Of a stretch of DNA of 19,458 bases, positions 1 to 6,981 are shown piece after piece. The DNA lies in NCBI GenBank assembly GCA_964647255.1, contig CAZYGI010000068.1, positions 1-19,458 of the forward strand, in the 5' to 3' direction. The notes under the pieces are model-generated. The model was not told where the DNA came from and did not search any database. It was given only the letters and a program-made list of their open reading frames with translations. The translations under genes were made by a program, and so were the position numbers. How positions within the stretch are numbered: position 1 is the stretch's first letter; each line of letters opens with the position of its first letter. This DNA is from CAWJEL01 sp964647255 (GTDB taxonomy: Bacteria; Chloroflexota; Anaerolineae; CG2-30-64-16).

Positions 1-539
1 GCACCATCGTGCGGCCCTCACACACCTATGACCGCACCAAGCTGCCCGTCACCGGCGGCTACACTTCGGTCGCGCGCATGCGGCAAGGCAAGCCCGTCGT
101 AGTGCACGGTGACGGCGCCTCAACCTGGGTGCTGACCCATCACCGCGACTTCGCGGTCGGCCTGGTGGGCCTGCTCGGCAACCCGGCGGCGGTCGGTGAG
201 GCGTTCCACATCACCGCCGATGAGCTGCTGACCTGGAACCAGATTTACACCCTCGTCGGCCGCGCGGCCGGGGGTGAGCCGAGATTGGTTCACATCCCCT
301 CCGATGTCATTGCGCGGCATGATCCCGAGTGGGGCGCGGCCCTGCTGGGCGACAAGGCCCACAGCGTCGTCTTCGACAACCGCAAGATCCGGCGCTTCGT
401 GCCCGATTTCGCGCCGGCCATCCCCTTCGCCCGCGGCGTCGAGGAGATCATCGCCTGGTACGATGCCGACCCGGCCCGGCAGACGGTGGACGCCCGGCTG
501 GATGCGTTGATGGACGCGCTGATCGCACGGTGGGGGTGA
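1..539 (+). CDS. NAD-dependent epimerase/dehydratase (extended SDR), C-terminal part
   Basis: The reading frame is open from base 3 at the window edge, so this is the last ~178 residues of a gene that starts upstream. It begins with TIVRPSHTYD, the segment after the catalytic Tyr-Lys helix in extended short-chain dehydrogenases, where the Arg-Pro pair and following residues line the NAD/sugar pocket. It continues with QGKPVVVHGDG and a WVLTHHRDFA stretch typical of the substrate-binding C-terminal domain, then GEAFHIT, the usual late strand of this family. The Rossmann GxxGxxG and YxxxK motifs would lie outside the window. A cytosolic NAD-dependent sugar epimerase, dehydratase or reductase is likely, but the substrate cannot be told. 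The stop at 537-539 lies within a few bases of the next gene's start, so the two are probably co-transcribed. A GTG at base 9 is internal and is not a start. Confidence 0.85.
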   Translation, partial: TIVRPSHTYDRTKLPVTGGYTSVARMRQGKPVVVHGDGASTWVLTHHRDFAVGLVGLLGNPAAVGEAFHITADELLTWNQIYTLVGRAAGGEPRLVHIPSDVIARHDPEWGAALLGDKAHSVVFDNRKIRRFVPDFAPAIPFARGVEEIIAWYDADPARQTVDARLDALMDALIARWG

Positions 540-549
540 AGTGAGGCCT

Positions 550-1599
550 ATGAATAACTTCCTGCCCTTCGAAATCGTGTTCAACCCTCGGTGGTGGTAT
601 CATACGGCGAGCATTAGCTTCGAGCGACCGTTCTACTTCGACCCGGCCATGCGCGTCGCCAACGACGTGACCATGCGCCGGGTGCTGCATCAACGCTTCG
701 GCGACATCGGCCTCGGCGAGGCGGATCCGGCGCCGCGACCGGTGGCTGGCTCGCTCCACGTGGCCGGCGGGTTCGTGATCCCCGCGCTGCTGGGCGCGGA
801 GATTCGCTTTGAGCCGGACGCCGCGCCGCAGCCGCTGCCCTGCCACCTCTCCATCGAGCAACTGGAGCGGCTGGAGGTCCCCGACTGGCGCAATCTGTGG
901 CCGATGGATGCGCTAATAGAGGGGTGGAATGCACAGGAGGCGGAGTGGGGCCATCTGGTGGGCGACCTGAACACGGACGGGCTACTGAACGCCGCCTATC
1001 ACTTCTACGGCCAGGACCTGTTCGCCGACTTCTACGAGGCGCCTGAGCGGGTGCGCCGCGCGCTGGACATCATCGCCGAGTTGATCGTAGATGTCGCGTT
1101 GTACGTGCGGGGCCGGACGGGGAGTTGCTCGATCGCGGTGAACCGTATGGTCGAACGTGTGGACCCGCAGCTCTTCCTCCACGCGAACTGCTCGGTGCAG
1201 ATGATCTCGCCGCGCAGCTACCGTGAGCTGCACCTGCCGGTCGAGCAGCGCATGGCGGCCCGCATCCGGCCGTTCGGCATCCACCACTGCGGCGACAACC
1301 TGCATCGGGTCGCGCCCGCATACGCTGAGCTGGGCCTCGCCTTCGCCGATGTGGGTTGGGGGTCGGACGTGGCCGTGTGCCGCAAGGCGTTGCCCGATAC
1401 GTTTCTCAACCTCCGGCTGAGCCCCGTCCGGATGCTCACCTGCACCCCCGCGGAAGTCGCCGAGGATGCCGAGCGGCTCCTGCGCGCCGCCGGTCCTCTG
1501 GACAAAGTCGGCGTATGCTGCATCAACATGGACTGCGGCACGCCCGACGACAACATCTTTGCTGTGTACGAGGTAGTGGAGCGCCATCGGCGGGGCTAG
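550..1599 (+). CDS. Uroporphyrinogen decarboxylase (URO-D) family protein, probable corrinoid-type methyltransferase
   Basis: The product is 349 residues from the ATG at 550; an in-frame GTG at 541 would add three. The fold is recognised from the C-terminal half: GIHHCGDN (about 244-250) followed by a helix and FADVGWGSD, then INMDCGTPDDN (about 325-335). In MtaA/MtbA-like methyltransferases a zinc ion is held by a His-x-Cys pair and a distal Cys; here His245, Cys247 and Cys329 have the right spacing. True heme-pathway HemE lacks this Cys set, so methyl transfer between a corrinoid protein and an acceptor is more likely than uroporphyrinogen decarboxylation. The acceptor is unknown and no corrinoid protein gene is visible. 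The N-terminal FNPRWWYHTA segment is aromatic-rich. It follows the SDR gene with a gap of about 10 bases and is probably in one operon with it. A hairpin plus T-run at 1640-1684 follows. Confidence 0.8.
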   Translation: MNNFLPFEIVFNPRWWYHTASISFERPFYFDPAMRVANDVTMRRVLHQRFGDIGLGEADPAPRPVAGSLHVAGGFVIPALLGAEIRFEPDAAPQPLPCHLSIEQLERLEVPDWRNLWPMDALIEGWNAQEAEWGHLVGDLNTDGLLNAAYHFYGQDLFADFYEAPERVRRALDIIAELIVDVALYVRGRTGSCSIAVNRMVERVDPQLFLHANCSVQMISPRSYRELHLPVEQRMAARIRPFGIHHCGDNLHRVAPAYAELGLAFADVGWGSDVAVCRKALPDTFLNLRLSPVRMLTCTPAEVAEDAERLLRAAGPLDKVGVCCINMDCGTPDDNIFAVYEVVERHRRG

Positions 1600-1639
1600 G
1601 TTCAAAACCTTTCACACAACAGTCCGGATTCGAAGTTTT

Positions 1640-1684
1640 GGCCGGAAAGAGACCACCTGAAGACTCTGATCCGGCCTTCTTTTG
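1640..1684 (+). terminator. Probable intrinsic terminator after the URO-D-like gene
   Basis: GGCCGGA at 1640-1646 pairs with TCCGGCC at 1670-1676 (7 bp, 23-nt loop), followed by TTCTTTTGATTTT. It lies 40 bases after the stop and before the MFS gene. The loop is long, so the call is moderate. Confidence 0.45.
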
Positions 1685-1749
1685 ATTTTAACAGCATTAG
1701 GGCTGGATCGCACCGGATATCATCTGAGATACTGAAGCACTGAGGGGCT

Positions 1750-3132
1750 ATGCGTTTACCGCGACGAGGATCTGTTCTACTGACAACGAGTGTCGCTTCG
1801 TTTGCGACCGCGTTCATGGGGTCTGCGCTGAACGTGGCGCTGCCCGTCATCGGCAAGGCGTTCAACATGGATGCAGTGGCGCTGGGCTGGGTCGCGACCG
1901 CCTACACCCTGGCGATCGCCATCTGCCTGGTGCCTTTCGGCCGCGCGGCCGACCTGCACGGCCGGATGCGCGTTTTTACGCTGGGGGTGTTCAGCTTTCT
2001 GGCCACATCGCTGCTGTGCAGCTTTGCTGCGTCGGGCGGCATGTTGATCGCGTTCCGGGGGCTCCAGGGCGCCGGCGCGGCGATGATGTTCGCCACCAGC
2101 TCGGCGCTGCTGAGCTCCGCCTATCCGCCGCAAGAGCGGGGCCGGGTGTTGGGCATCAACGTCGCCACCGTGTATTCGGGCCTATCGTTCGGTCCGTTCT
2201 TCGGCGGCATCCTCACCCAGGCCCTCGGCTGGCGGAGCGTGTTTGCGGTGGGAGTGGTGTTGGGCATCGCGGCAGCCGTGGTCGCGCTGCAGACCACGGC
2301 GGAATGGGCCGAGGCCCGCGGGGAACGCTTCGATTGGGTCGGGACGGCGATCTACGCAGCCGCCATTGCGGCGGTGATGTACGGCCTCTCGCTGTTGCCG
2401 GATCTGCGGGGCGGCGCCCTGGTGGCGGCAGGGATTGCCGGGGCGGTCGGGTTCGTGGCCTGGGAGGGTCGCACGCCCGCGCCGATCCTCAACCTGAGCC
2501 TGTTCCGCGGCAACCGCACCTTCACGCTCTCCAGCGTGGCCGCACTGATCAATTACCTGGCGACGACGGCGGTCACCTTCCTGCTGAGCCTTTATCTACA
2601 ATACGTCAAAGGGCTCACGCCCGAGACCGCGGGCATCGTGCTCGTCGCCCAGCCGATCATGATGGCGGTCTTCTCGCCCCTGGCCGGGCGGCTCTCCGAT
2701 CGGTTGGACGCGCGCATCGTCGCCTCGTTGGGCATGGCGCTGACGGCTGTCGGCCTGTTGATGCTGGTGTTCCTGGGCACCGCCACGCCCTTCCCGTACA
2801 TCATCGCCGCCCTGCTCCTGCTGGGCATCGGATTCGGCCTCTTTTCCTCACCTAACATGAATGCCATCATGGGCTCGGCGGAGAAGCGGCTATACGGTGT
2901 CGCCTCAGCCGTCGTGGCGACCATGCGCACCCTCGGCCAGATGCTCAGCCTGGGCATCGCGCTTCTGATCTTTTCGCTCGTGATCGGCCATGTCCAAATC
3001 ACGGCGCAGTACATCGGCGAGTTCCTGACCAGCACCCGAGTGGCATTCTCGATTTTCGCGGTCCTGTGCGTCTTCGGCATCTTCGCCTCGCTCGCGCGGG
3101 GCCGGGTGCGCGGCGCCGGAGAGCCGGCGTAG
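1750..3132 (+). CDS. MFS transporter, DHA2 (EmrB/QacA-like) drug exporter family
   Basis: The 460-residue integral membrane protein has hydrophobic segments throughout, consistent with the 14-helix DHA2 type. Visible signatures: NVALPVIG in helix 1 (about 28-35); MFS motif A GRAADLHGR in the 2-3 loop (64-72), with Asp68; RGLQGAGAA (103-111, motif B); GLSFGPFFGG (144-153, the antiporter motif C); and a second motif-A-like GRLSDRLDAR at the start of the C-terminal half. Motif C points to a proton-coupled exporter in the cytoplasmic membrane; the substrate cannot be predicted. The ATG at 1750 is preceded by GAGGGG only 2 bases away, a tight but usable ribosome site. No partner (EmrA-like adaptor or regulator) is adjacent. 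It converges on the ABC transporter gene. Confidence 0.9.
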   Translation: MRLPRRGSVLLTTSVASFATAFMGSALNVALPVIGKAFNMDAVALGWVATAYTLAIAICLVPFGRAADLHGRMRVFTLGVFSFLATSLLCSFAASGGMLIAFRGLQGAGAAMMFATSSALLSSAYPPQERGRVLGINVATVYSGLSFGPFFGGILTQALGWRSVFAVGVVLGIAAAVVALQTTAEWAEARGERFDWVGTAIYAAAIAAVMYGLSLLPDLRGGALVAAGIAGAVGFVAWEGRTPAPILNLSLFRGNRTFTLSSVAALINYLATTAVTFLLSLYLQYVKGLTPETAGIVLVAQPIMMAVFSPLAGRLSDRLDARIVASLGMALTAVGLLMLVFLGTATPFPYIIAALLLLGIGFGLFSSPNMNAIMGSAEKRLYGVASAVVATMRTLGQMLSLGIALLIFSLVIGHVQITAQYIGEFLTSTRVAFSIFAVLCVFGIFASLARGRVRGAGEPA

Positions 3133-3176
3133 GGTTAGGATGTCGCAGTGGGCGCAGCAGGCTGAAACACCTTTAA

Positions 3177-3227
3177 GTGAACCGGCCGCGCCTCACCGCA
3201 GGCGCACCATCCCACAGCCGGTTGCAC
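3177..3227. terminator. Nested hairpin between convergent MFS and ABC genes
   Basis: AACCGGC (3180-3186) pairs with GCCGGTT (3217-3223), extendable by GTG/CAC across a one-base bulge. Inside it GCGCCT (3188-3193) pairs with AGGCGC (3200-3205). It sits between two convergent stops (3132 and 3238) and could end both transcripts. Neither side has a clear T-run, so termination is inference. Confidence 0.35.
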
Positions 3228-3237
3228 CTGAGGGTGC

Positions 3238-5031
3238 TCACGCCGCCAGCATCTCGCTGACTGCAAGGGGGACGGACTGTCCCGCCACGGCGCTCTCCTC
3301 TCCCTCCGCGGCCAGGTCGAGCTGTCGCTGGTACAACTGGCTGTAGAGCCCGCCGCGGGCCAGCAGTTCACGGTGGTTGCCGATTTCGCGGATGCGCCCG
3401 CCGTCCAGGGCGATGATCTTGTCCGCGTTGCGGATGGTGCTGAGCCGGTGTGCGATGATCAGGGCGGTGCGGCCTTGCAGCACGCGCTCCAACGCCTGCT
3501 GGATGAGGTACTCAGCTTCGGCGTCCACCGACGACGTGGCTTCGTCCAGGATCAAGATGCGCGGGTCGGTGAGGATCGCGCGGGCCAGCGCGAGCCGCTG
3601 CCGCTGCCCGCCGCTGAGCTTGACGCCGCGCTCTCCGACTACGGTATCATAGCCGTTCGGCAGCGCGGTGATGAACTCGTGCGCATAGGCGGCCTCGGCT
3701 GCGGCCTGAATCTCGGCGTCAGTTGCGCCAGGCCGACCATAGGTCAGGTTCTCGCGCACGCTGGCGTTGAACAGGAAAGTGTCCTGCAGCACAACGGACA
3801 CGTTGCGGCGCAGGGTGTTGAGCTTCACCGCCCGCAGATCGCGCCCATCCACACGCACGGAGCCCTGGGTGGGGTCATAGAAACGGCAGAGCAGGTTGGC
3901 GATGCTTGTCTTGCCTGCGCCGCTGGGGCCCACCAGGGCGATCACTTCCCCCGGCGCCACGTGAAAAGCGACGTCATGCAGCACCTCATCGCCATCTCCG
4001 TACCGAAAGCTCACATCGTCAAAAGCAATCTCGCCGTTGATCCGGTCGAACGCCGCTGCATCCGCCGCGTCCGGGATGTCCGGCTCCTGATCCAACAGCT
4101 CAAAAATGCGGTCTGCGGCCGCGACGGCCTGCTGGAGGATGTTGTCAATGTCGGTCAGCCGCCGGATCGGCTCGTAGAACGAGACGATGTAAGACAGGAA
4201 CGCAACCAGCGTGCCGAGCGTCAGCTGCCCCTGCAGCACCATTCTCGCGCCCACACCCAACACCAGCGCCCCGCCCAGCGACGAGAGAAAGCCCAAGACC
4301 GGGAAGAAGGTGGACCAGGCGCCGATCGAGGCGACCCGCTCAGCCAGGTAGCGCCGGCTCACCGCGCTGAAGCGCTCCAGCTCGGCGCCCTCCTGGCCGA
4401 ATGCCTGGATCACCCGCATCCCGGCCAGGTCATCCTGCAGCCGCGCGTTCAGATCGCCCTGCCGGTCGCGCACCCGGCGATAGATCGGCCGCGAGCGGCG
4501 GTTGAACCAACGCAGACCCAGCACAATCAGCGGCACGGGGGCCAGGGCCACCACCGCCAGCCGCGGATCCATCACAAGCAGCACGATCGCCGCGGCCAGC
4601 AACCGCACTGCGGCCACCGCCGTCAGGATCGTGCCATGGGTGGCAAACTGCTCCAGGGCATTGACATCGTTGCTGACGCGGGACATCAGCTCGCCGGTGG
4701 AGGTCCGCTCGAAAAAGGCCAGCGAGAGCCGCTGCAGATGGCCATAGAGATGCACCCGCAGGTCGTACAGGATGCGCTCACCGATGGTGTGGCGCAGATA
4801 CTGGTCGCCGAACTCCGTCAGCCCGGCCAGGGCATAGACGCCGATCAGGCCAAACACCAGGGGCCACAGGCGGTCAACCTGGCGCGCGGTGATCACCCCG
4901 TCCACAATCTCCCGCTGGAACAGCGGCGGGAGCAGGCCCAGACCGGTCTGCATAAAAATGATTACCGTAGTGACGGCCAATCCGCGCCAGTAGGGACGGA
5001 GATGTCGAAAGAGTCGTGTCAGTACGCGCAT
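3238..5031 (-). CDS. ABC exporter half-transporter (ABCB/MsbA-like, fused TMD-NBD)
   Basis: The 597-residue protein has an N-terminal six-helix exporter domain (about 15-310) and a C-terminal ATPase domain (about 335-575). ATPase motifs are complete: Walker A GPSGAGKT (368-375), Q-loop Gln416 in VVLQD, signature LSGGQ (472-476), Walker B ILILDE with catalytic Glu497, D-loop SSVD, and H-loop His528 in IIAHRLST. The TMD carries the typical STGELMSRVSNDV coupling-helix segment (about 111-123). It should work as a dimer in the cytoplasmic membrane; only one half is encoded here, so it is a homodimer or its partner lies elsewhere. Substrates of this family include lipids, peptides and drugs, and nothing here decides between them. 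It follows the phosphodiesterase gene on the same strand with a 74-bp gap, so co-transcription is possible. The ribosome site before the ATG at 5031 is weak. Confidence 0.93.
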   Translation of the reverse strand: MRVLTRLFRHLRPYWRGLAVTTVIIFMQTGLGLLPPLFQREIVDGVITARQVDRLWPLVFGLIGVYALAGLTEFGDQYLRHTIGERILYDLRVHLYGHLQRLSLAFFERTSTGELMSRVSNDVNALEQFATHGTILTAVAAVRLLAAAIVLLVMDPRLAVVALAPVPLIVLGLRWFNRRSRPIYRRVRDRQGDLNARLQDDLAGMRVIQAFGQEGAELERFSAVSRRYLAERVASIGAWSTFFPVLGFLSSLGGALVLGVGARMVLQGQLTLGTLVAFLSYIVSFYEPIRRLTDIDNILQQAVAAADRIFELLDQEPDIPDAADAAAFDRINGEIAFDDVSFRYGDGDEVLHDVAFHVAPGEVIALVGPSGAGKTSIANLLCRFYDPTQGSVRVDGRDLRAVKLNTLRRNVSVVLQDTFLFNASVRENLTYGRPGATDAEIQAAAEAAYAHEFITALPNGYDTVVGERGVKLSGGQRQRLALARAILTDPRILILDEATSSVDAEAEYLIQQALERVLQGRTALIIAHRLSTIRNADKIIALDGGRIREIGNHRELLARGGLYSQLYQRQLDLAAEGEESAVAGQSVPLAVSEMLAA

Positions 5032-5105
5032 TGAGAATCCAACCTAATTTCATGATCACTTCAAGGAGAACAGGGCAAAACGGTCTTGTAGCAGCGGCGT
5101 AAGCG

Positions 5106-6341
5106 TCAGGCGATCCATCCCAGCAGCGGAATCTCCAGCTCCTGCGGCGTGAGGCCGCCGTGGTGACCGAAGTACTTTTGCTCGAAGCGCCCCGGCTCGT
5201 ACCACCAGACCGCCTCCCCGCGATACGGCAGCACCACCAGGTTGCCGGCCCGGCCCAGAAATGCCTCGGAGACCGGCGCGGCGCCGAAGAAACGCTCAGC
5301 GATCAGGTCGGCGGTGCGGTAGACGGCCGCGCGGCCCGCCAACCGCCGCTGCAAGAAGTCCTGCGCCTCATCCAGCGCCTCATCCCGCACGTAGAGGAAC
5401 GCATCCCGCGGCGAACCGCCCGGCACCAGGACGCGGCCCTGCCGGTCGGTCCTGAGGAAACGCTCAATCCCCAGGTGCGTGTTGAGATACACCGTCCGCG
5501 CCGGGTGCGTCTCCGACTGCCCGTGATCCGCGGTCAGCAGCACCAGTGTATCTTCGCCTTCCCCCAGGCGCGAGAGAAGGGTGCGCTCGAGAATCGTCAG
5601 AAACGCGTCCAGCTCGGCCTCGACCTGGGGTGAGTTCGGCCCGTACTCGTGGCATAGCGCGTCCAGCCGATCGTGGTAAAGCACGTAGTAGGCCGGCCCA
5701 CGGTGCTCGGCCAGAAGCAGCCGGAGGTTCACCAACGCCTCTGCCAGCGTCTTATAGCCGAGCGCCGTGGCGCCAGCGAAGGCGATTTTCGAGAAGGTGG
5801 AGGGCGTGTACTCGCCGTGCTGAAGCACATACGACGCGATCCCGTGCCGCGCCAGCGCCTGGTAGAGCGTCGCGCTCGGATAGAGCCGCTCGGGCGCGAT
5901 GCCTGTCGGCTTGAGCGTGTCCCGCTCCTTGGTGCCGGCATACGAAAACAGCAGCGGCGTGATCACGGCGTCAAGCTGCGGTTCATAATATTGCCACTCG
6001 TACACCCCGCTCTGGCCTACCTCCAGACCAATATGCAGACAGGTGACATGCGCGGCTGTGGTGGAGGGGAACTGAGACGTCAGCTTGATCGCACCCTCCG
6101 CCGCGATAAACCGGCGCAATGCAGGATAATCATCGGCCACCTTCTCGAAAAAACGCCAGCCGAAGCCGTCCAGCAGGATCAGCACCACCGAACGAAACGT
6201 TTTGGGCCGGCCCGGCAGGAACTCAGCGGGCAGCAACGCCGTGCCGGGCGCGCCGAACAGCGGTCCGATGCTGGCCGGGATGGCGGTAAAACAGCGCACA
6301 TCGTAGGATGGATGAAGGAACGCAGGGTCGAGCGCGAACAT
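5106..6341 (-). CDS. Type I phosphodiesterase / nucleotide pyrophosphatase-like (alkaline phosphatase superfamily)
   Basis: From the ATG at 6341 the protein has 411 residues. That start has GGAGG seven bases upstream, whereas the longer reading frame to 6449 has an untypical, Arg/Gly-rich extension. Two-metal superfamily ligands are visible: Asp58 in LILLDGFG; a Ser/Thr cluster PSTTAAHVT (about 92-100) supplying the nucleophile; Asp227 and His231 in the D-x3-H element; Asp272-His273 in LLTADHGQSE; and His393/394 in FGHHGG near the C-terminus. The set is complete, so the enzyme should hydrolyse a phosphodiester or pyrophosphate bond (nucleotides, phosphonoacetate or lipid head groups are family substrates). 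No signal peptide is seen, so it is probably cytosolic. It is divergent from the lipoprotein gene at 6498 and lies upstream of the ABC exporter. Confidence 0.85.
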   Translation of the reverse strand: MFALDPAFLHPSYDVRCFTAIPASIGPLFGAPGTALLPAEFLPGRPKTFRSVVLILLDGFGWRFFEKVADDYPALRRFIAAEGAIKLTSQFPSTTAAHVTCLHIGLEVGQSGVYEWQYYEPQLDAVITPLLFSYAGTKERDTLKPTGIAPERLYPSATLYQALARHGIASYVLQHGEYTPSTFSKIAFAGATALGYKTLAEALVNLRLLLAEHRGPAYYVLYHDRLDALCHEYGPNSPQVEAELDAFLTILERTLLSRLGEGEDTLVLLTADHGQSETHPARTVYLNTHLGIERFLRTDRQGRVLVPGGSPRDAFLYVRDEALDEAQDFLQRRLAGRAAVYRTADLIAERFFGAAPVSEAFLGRAGNLVVLPYRGEAVWWYEPGRFEQKYFGHHGGLTPQELEIPLLGWIA

Positions 6342-6458
6342 GGGCTGGCCTCCGCGGCCGATGATAGCGCGGAAGCGCCGCATTGCCAAACTGCGGCCCC
6401 AGATGTTTCCCCCGCGGGAATCAGGCAGTGGATTCTTTCCTCTGAGCACGAATTACGC

Positions 6459-6464
6459 TATACT
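6459..6464 (+). promoter_or_regulatory. Candidate -10 element for the lipoprotein gene
   Basis: TATACT lies 33 bases before the TTG start, giving a leader of about 27 nt. The -35 region at 17-bp spacing (TTTCCT) matches the consensus poorly, so the call is tentative. Confidence 0.35.
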
Positions 6465-6497
6465 TTGGCCTCAAAATCAAACCTTTGAGAGGACAGC

Positions 6498-6935
6498 TTG
6501 AAACGTCTGCTTTGGGGGATTCTGGTGGTGTTCCTGGTCTCGGGCCTGGTCGCCTGCTCCGCCACCAAGGGGCAGATCACGGGCCGCGATGCGGATCCGG
6601 CCGCCGTTCCCAACCTCGTCGGTGAGTACGCGGTCAACGGCGTTGATCGGTCAGGCAATGAATACGGCGGCCGGCTGTCCATCCGCCCCGGCGCCGCAAC
6701 CGGCAGCTATCAGTTGCAGTGGATCGTTAACGAAAGCATCCAGGAGGGCGCCGGCACGGTGGAGGGGAACAAGCTGAAGGCGGCGTGGCAGAGTGTGTCC
6801 GGCAGATCGGCGCAAACCCTCAGTGGCATCACGTTGTACACGATCACCGACAAGGGCGAGCTCTACGGCACGCGCACGGTGGATGGCGTCGCGGACGGTT
6901 GGGAGGAGAAGGCGTTCCCAAACCGAAAACAATAA
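6498..6935 (+). CDS. Small lipoprotein of unknown function
   Basis: The 145-residue protein starts at TTG (6498), supported by GAGAGGA four bases upstream and by an ideal lipoprotein signal immediately after: basic MKR, a hydrophobic stretch, then the lipobox LVAC with Cys20. It should be lipidated and anchored outside the cytoplasmic membrane. The mature part is beta-rich and has the pattern of small secreted domains with G-x-Y-x-L-x-W followed by G-x-G-x-x-x-G-x-x-L (here SYQLQW, EGAGTVEGNKLKAAW), and later ITDKGELYGTRT. I know this pattern from uncharacterised proteins and cannot assign a function. It is monocistronic: the neighbour to the left is divergent, and an 18-bp hairpin follows the stop. 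Confidence 0.8.
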   Translation: MKRLLWGILVVFLVSGLVACSATKGQITGRDADPAAVPNLVGEYAVNGVDRSGNEYGGRLSIRPGAATGSYQLQWIVNESIQEGAGTVEGNKLKAAWQSVSGRSAQTLSGITLYTITDKGELYGTRTVDGVADGWEEKAFPNRKQ

Positions 6936-6940
6936 CTTCA

Positions 6941-6979
6941 TCACGGATCCCCGTTCCTGGCAGGAGCGGGGATCCGTGA
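6941..6979. terminator. Bidirectional terminator hairpin
   Basis: An 18-bp stem, 6941-6958 with 6962-6979, has a single G-U wobble and a 3-nt loop (GGC). It fills the gap between the lipoprotein stop (6935) and the convergent stop of the cytochrome fusion (6982). A modest T-rich run follows on the minus strand and none on the plus strand. Confidence 0.75.
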
Positions 6980-6981
6980 AC

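Noticed and set aside
3373..5034. 553-residue open frame on the plus strand
   Set aside because: It is the antisense shadow of the ABC exporter, which has all ATPase motifs on the minus strand. The plus frame is Gln/His/Arg-rich with no recognisable domain.
6342..6449. N-terminal extension of the phosphodiesterase to 6449
   Set aside because: The internal ATG at 6341 has a strong ribosome site and starts the conserved part; the extension is Arg/Gly-rich and has no family counterpart that I know.
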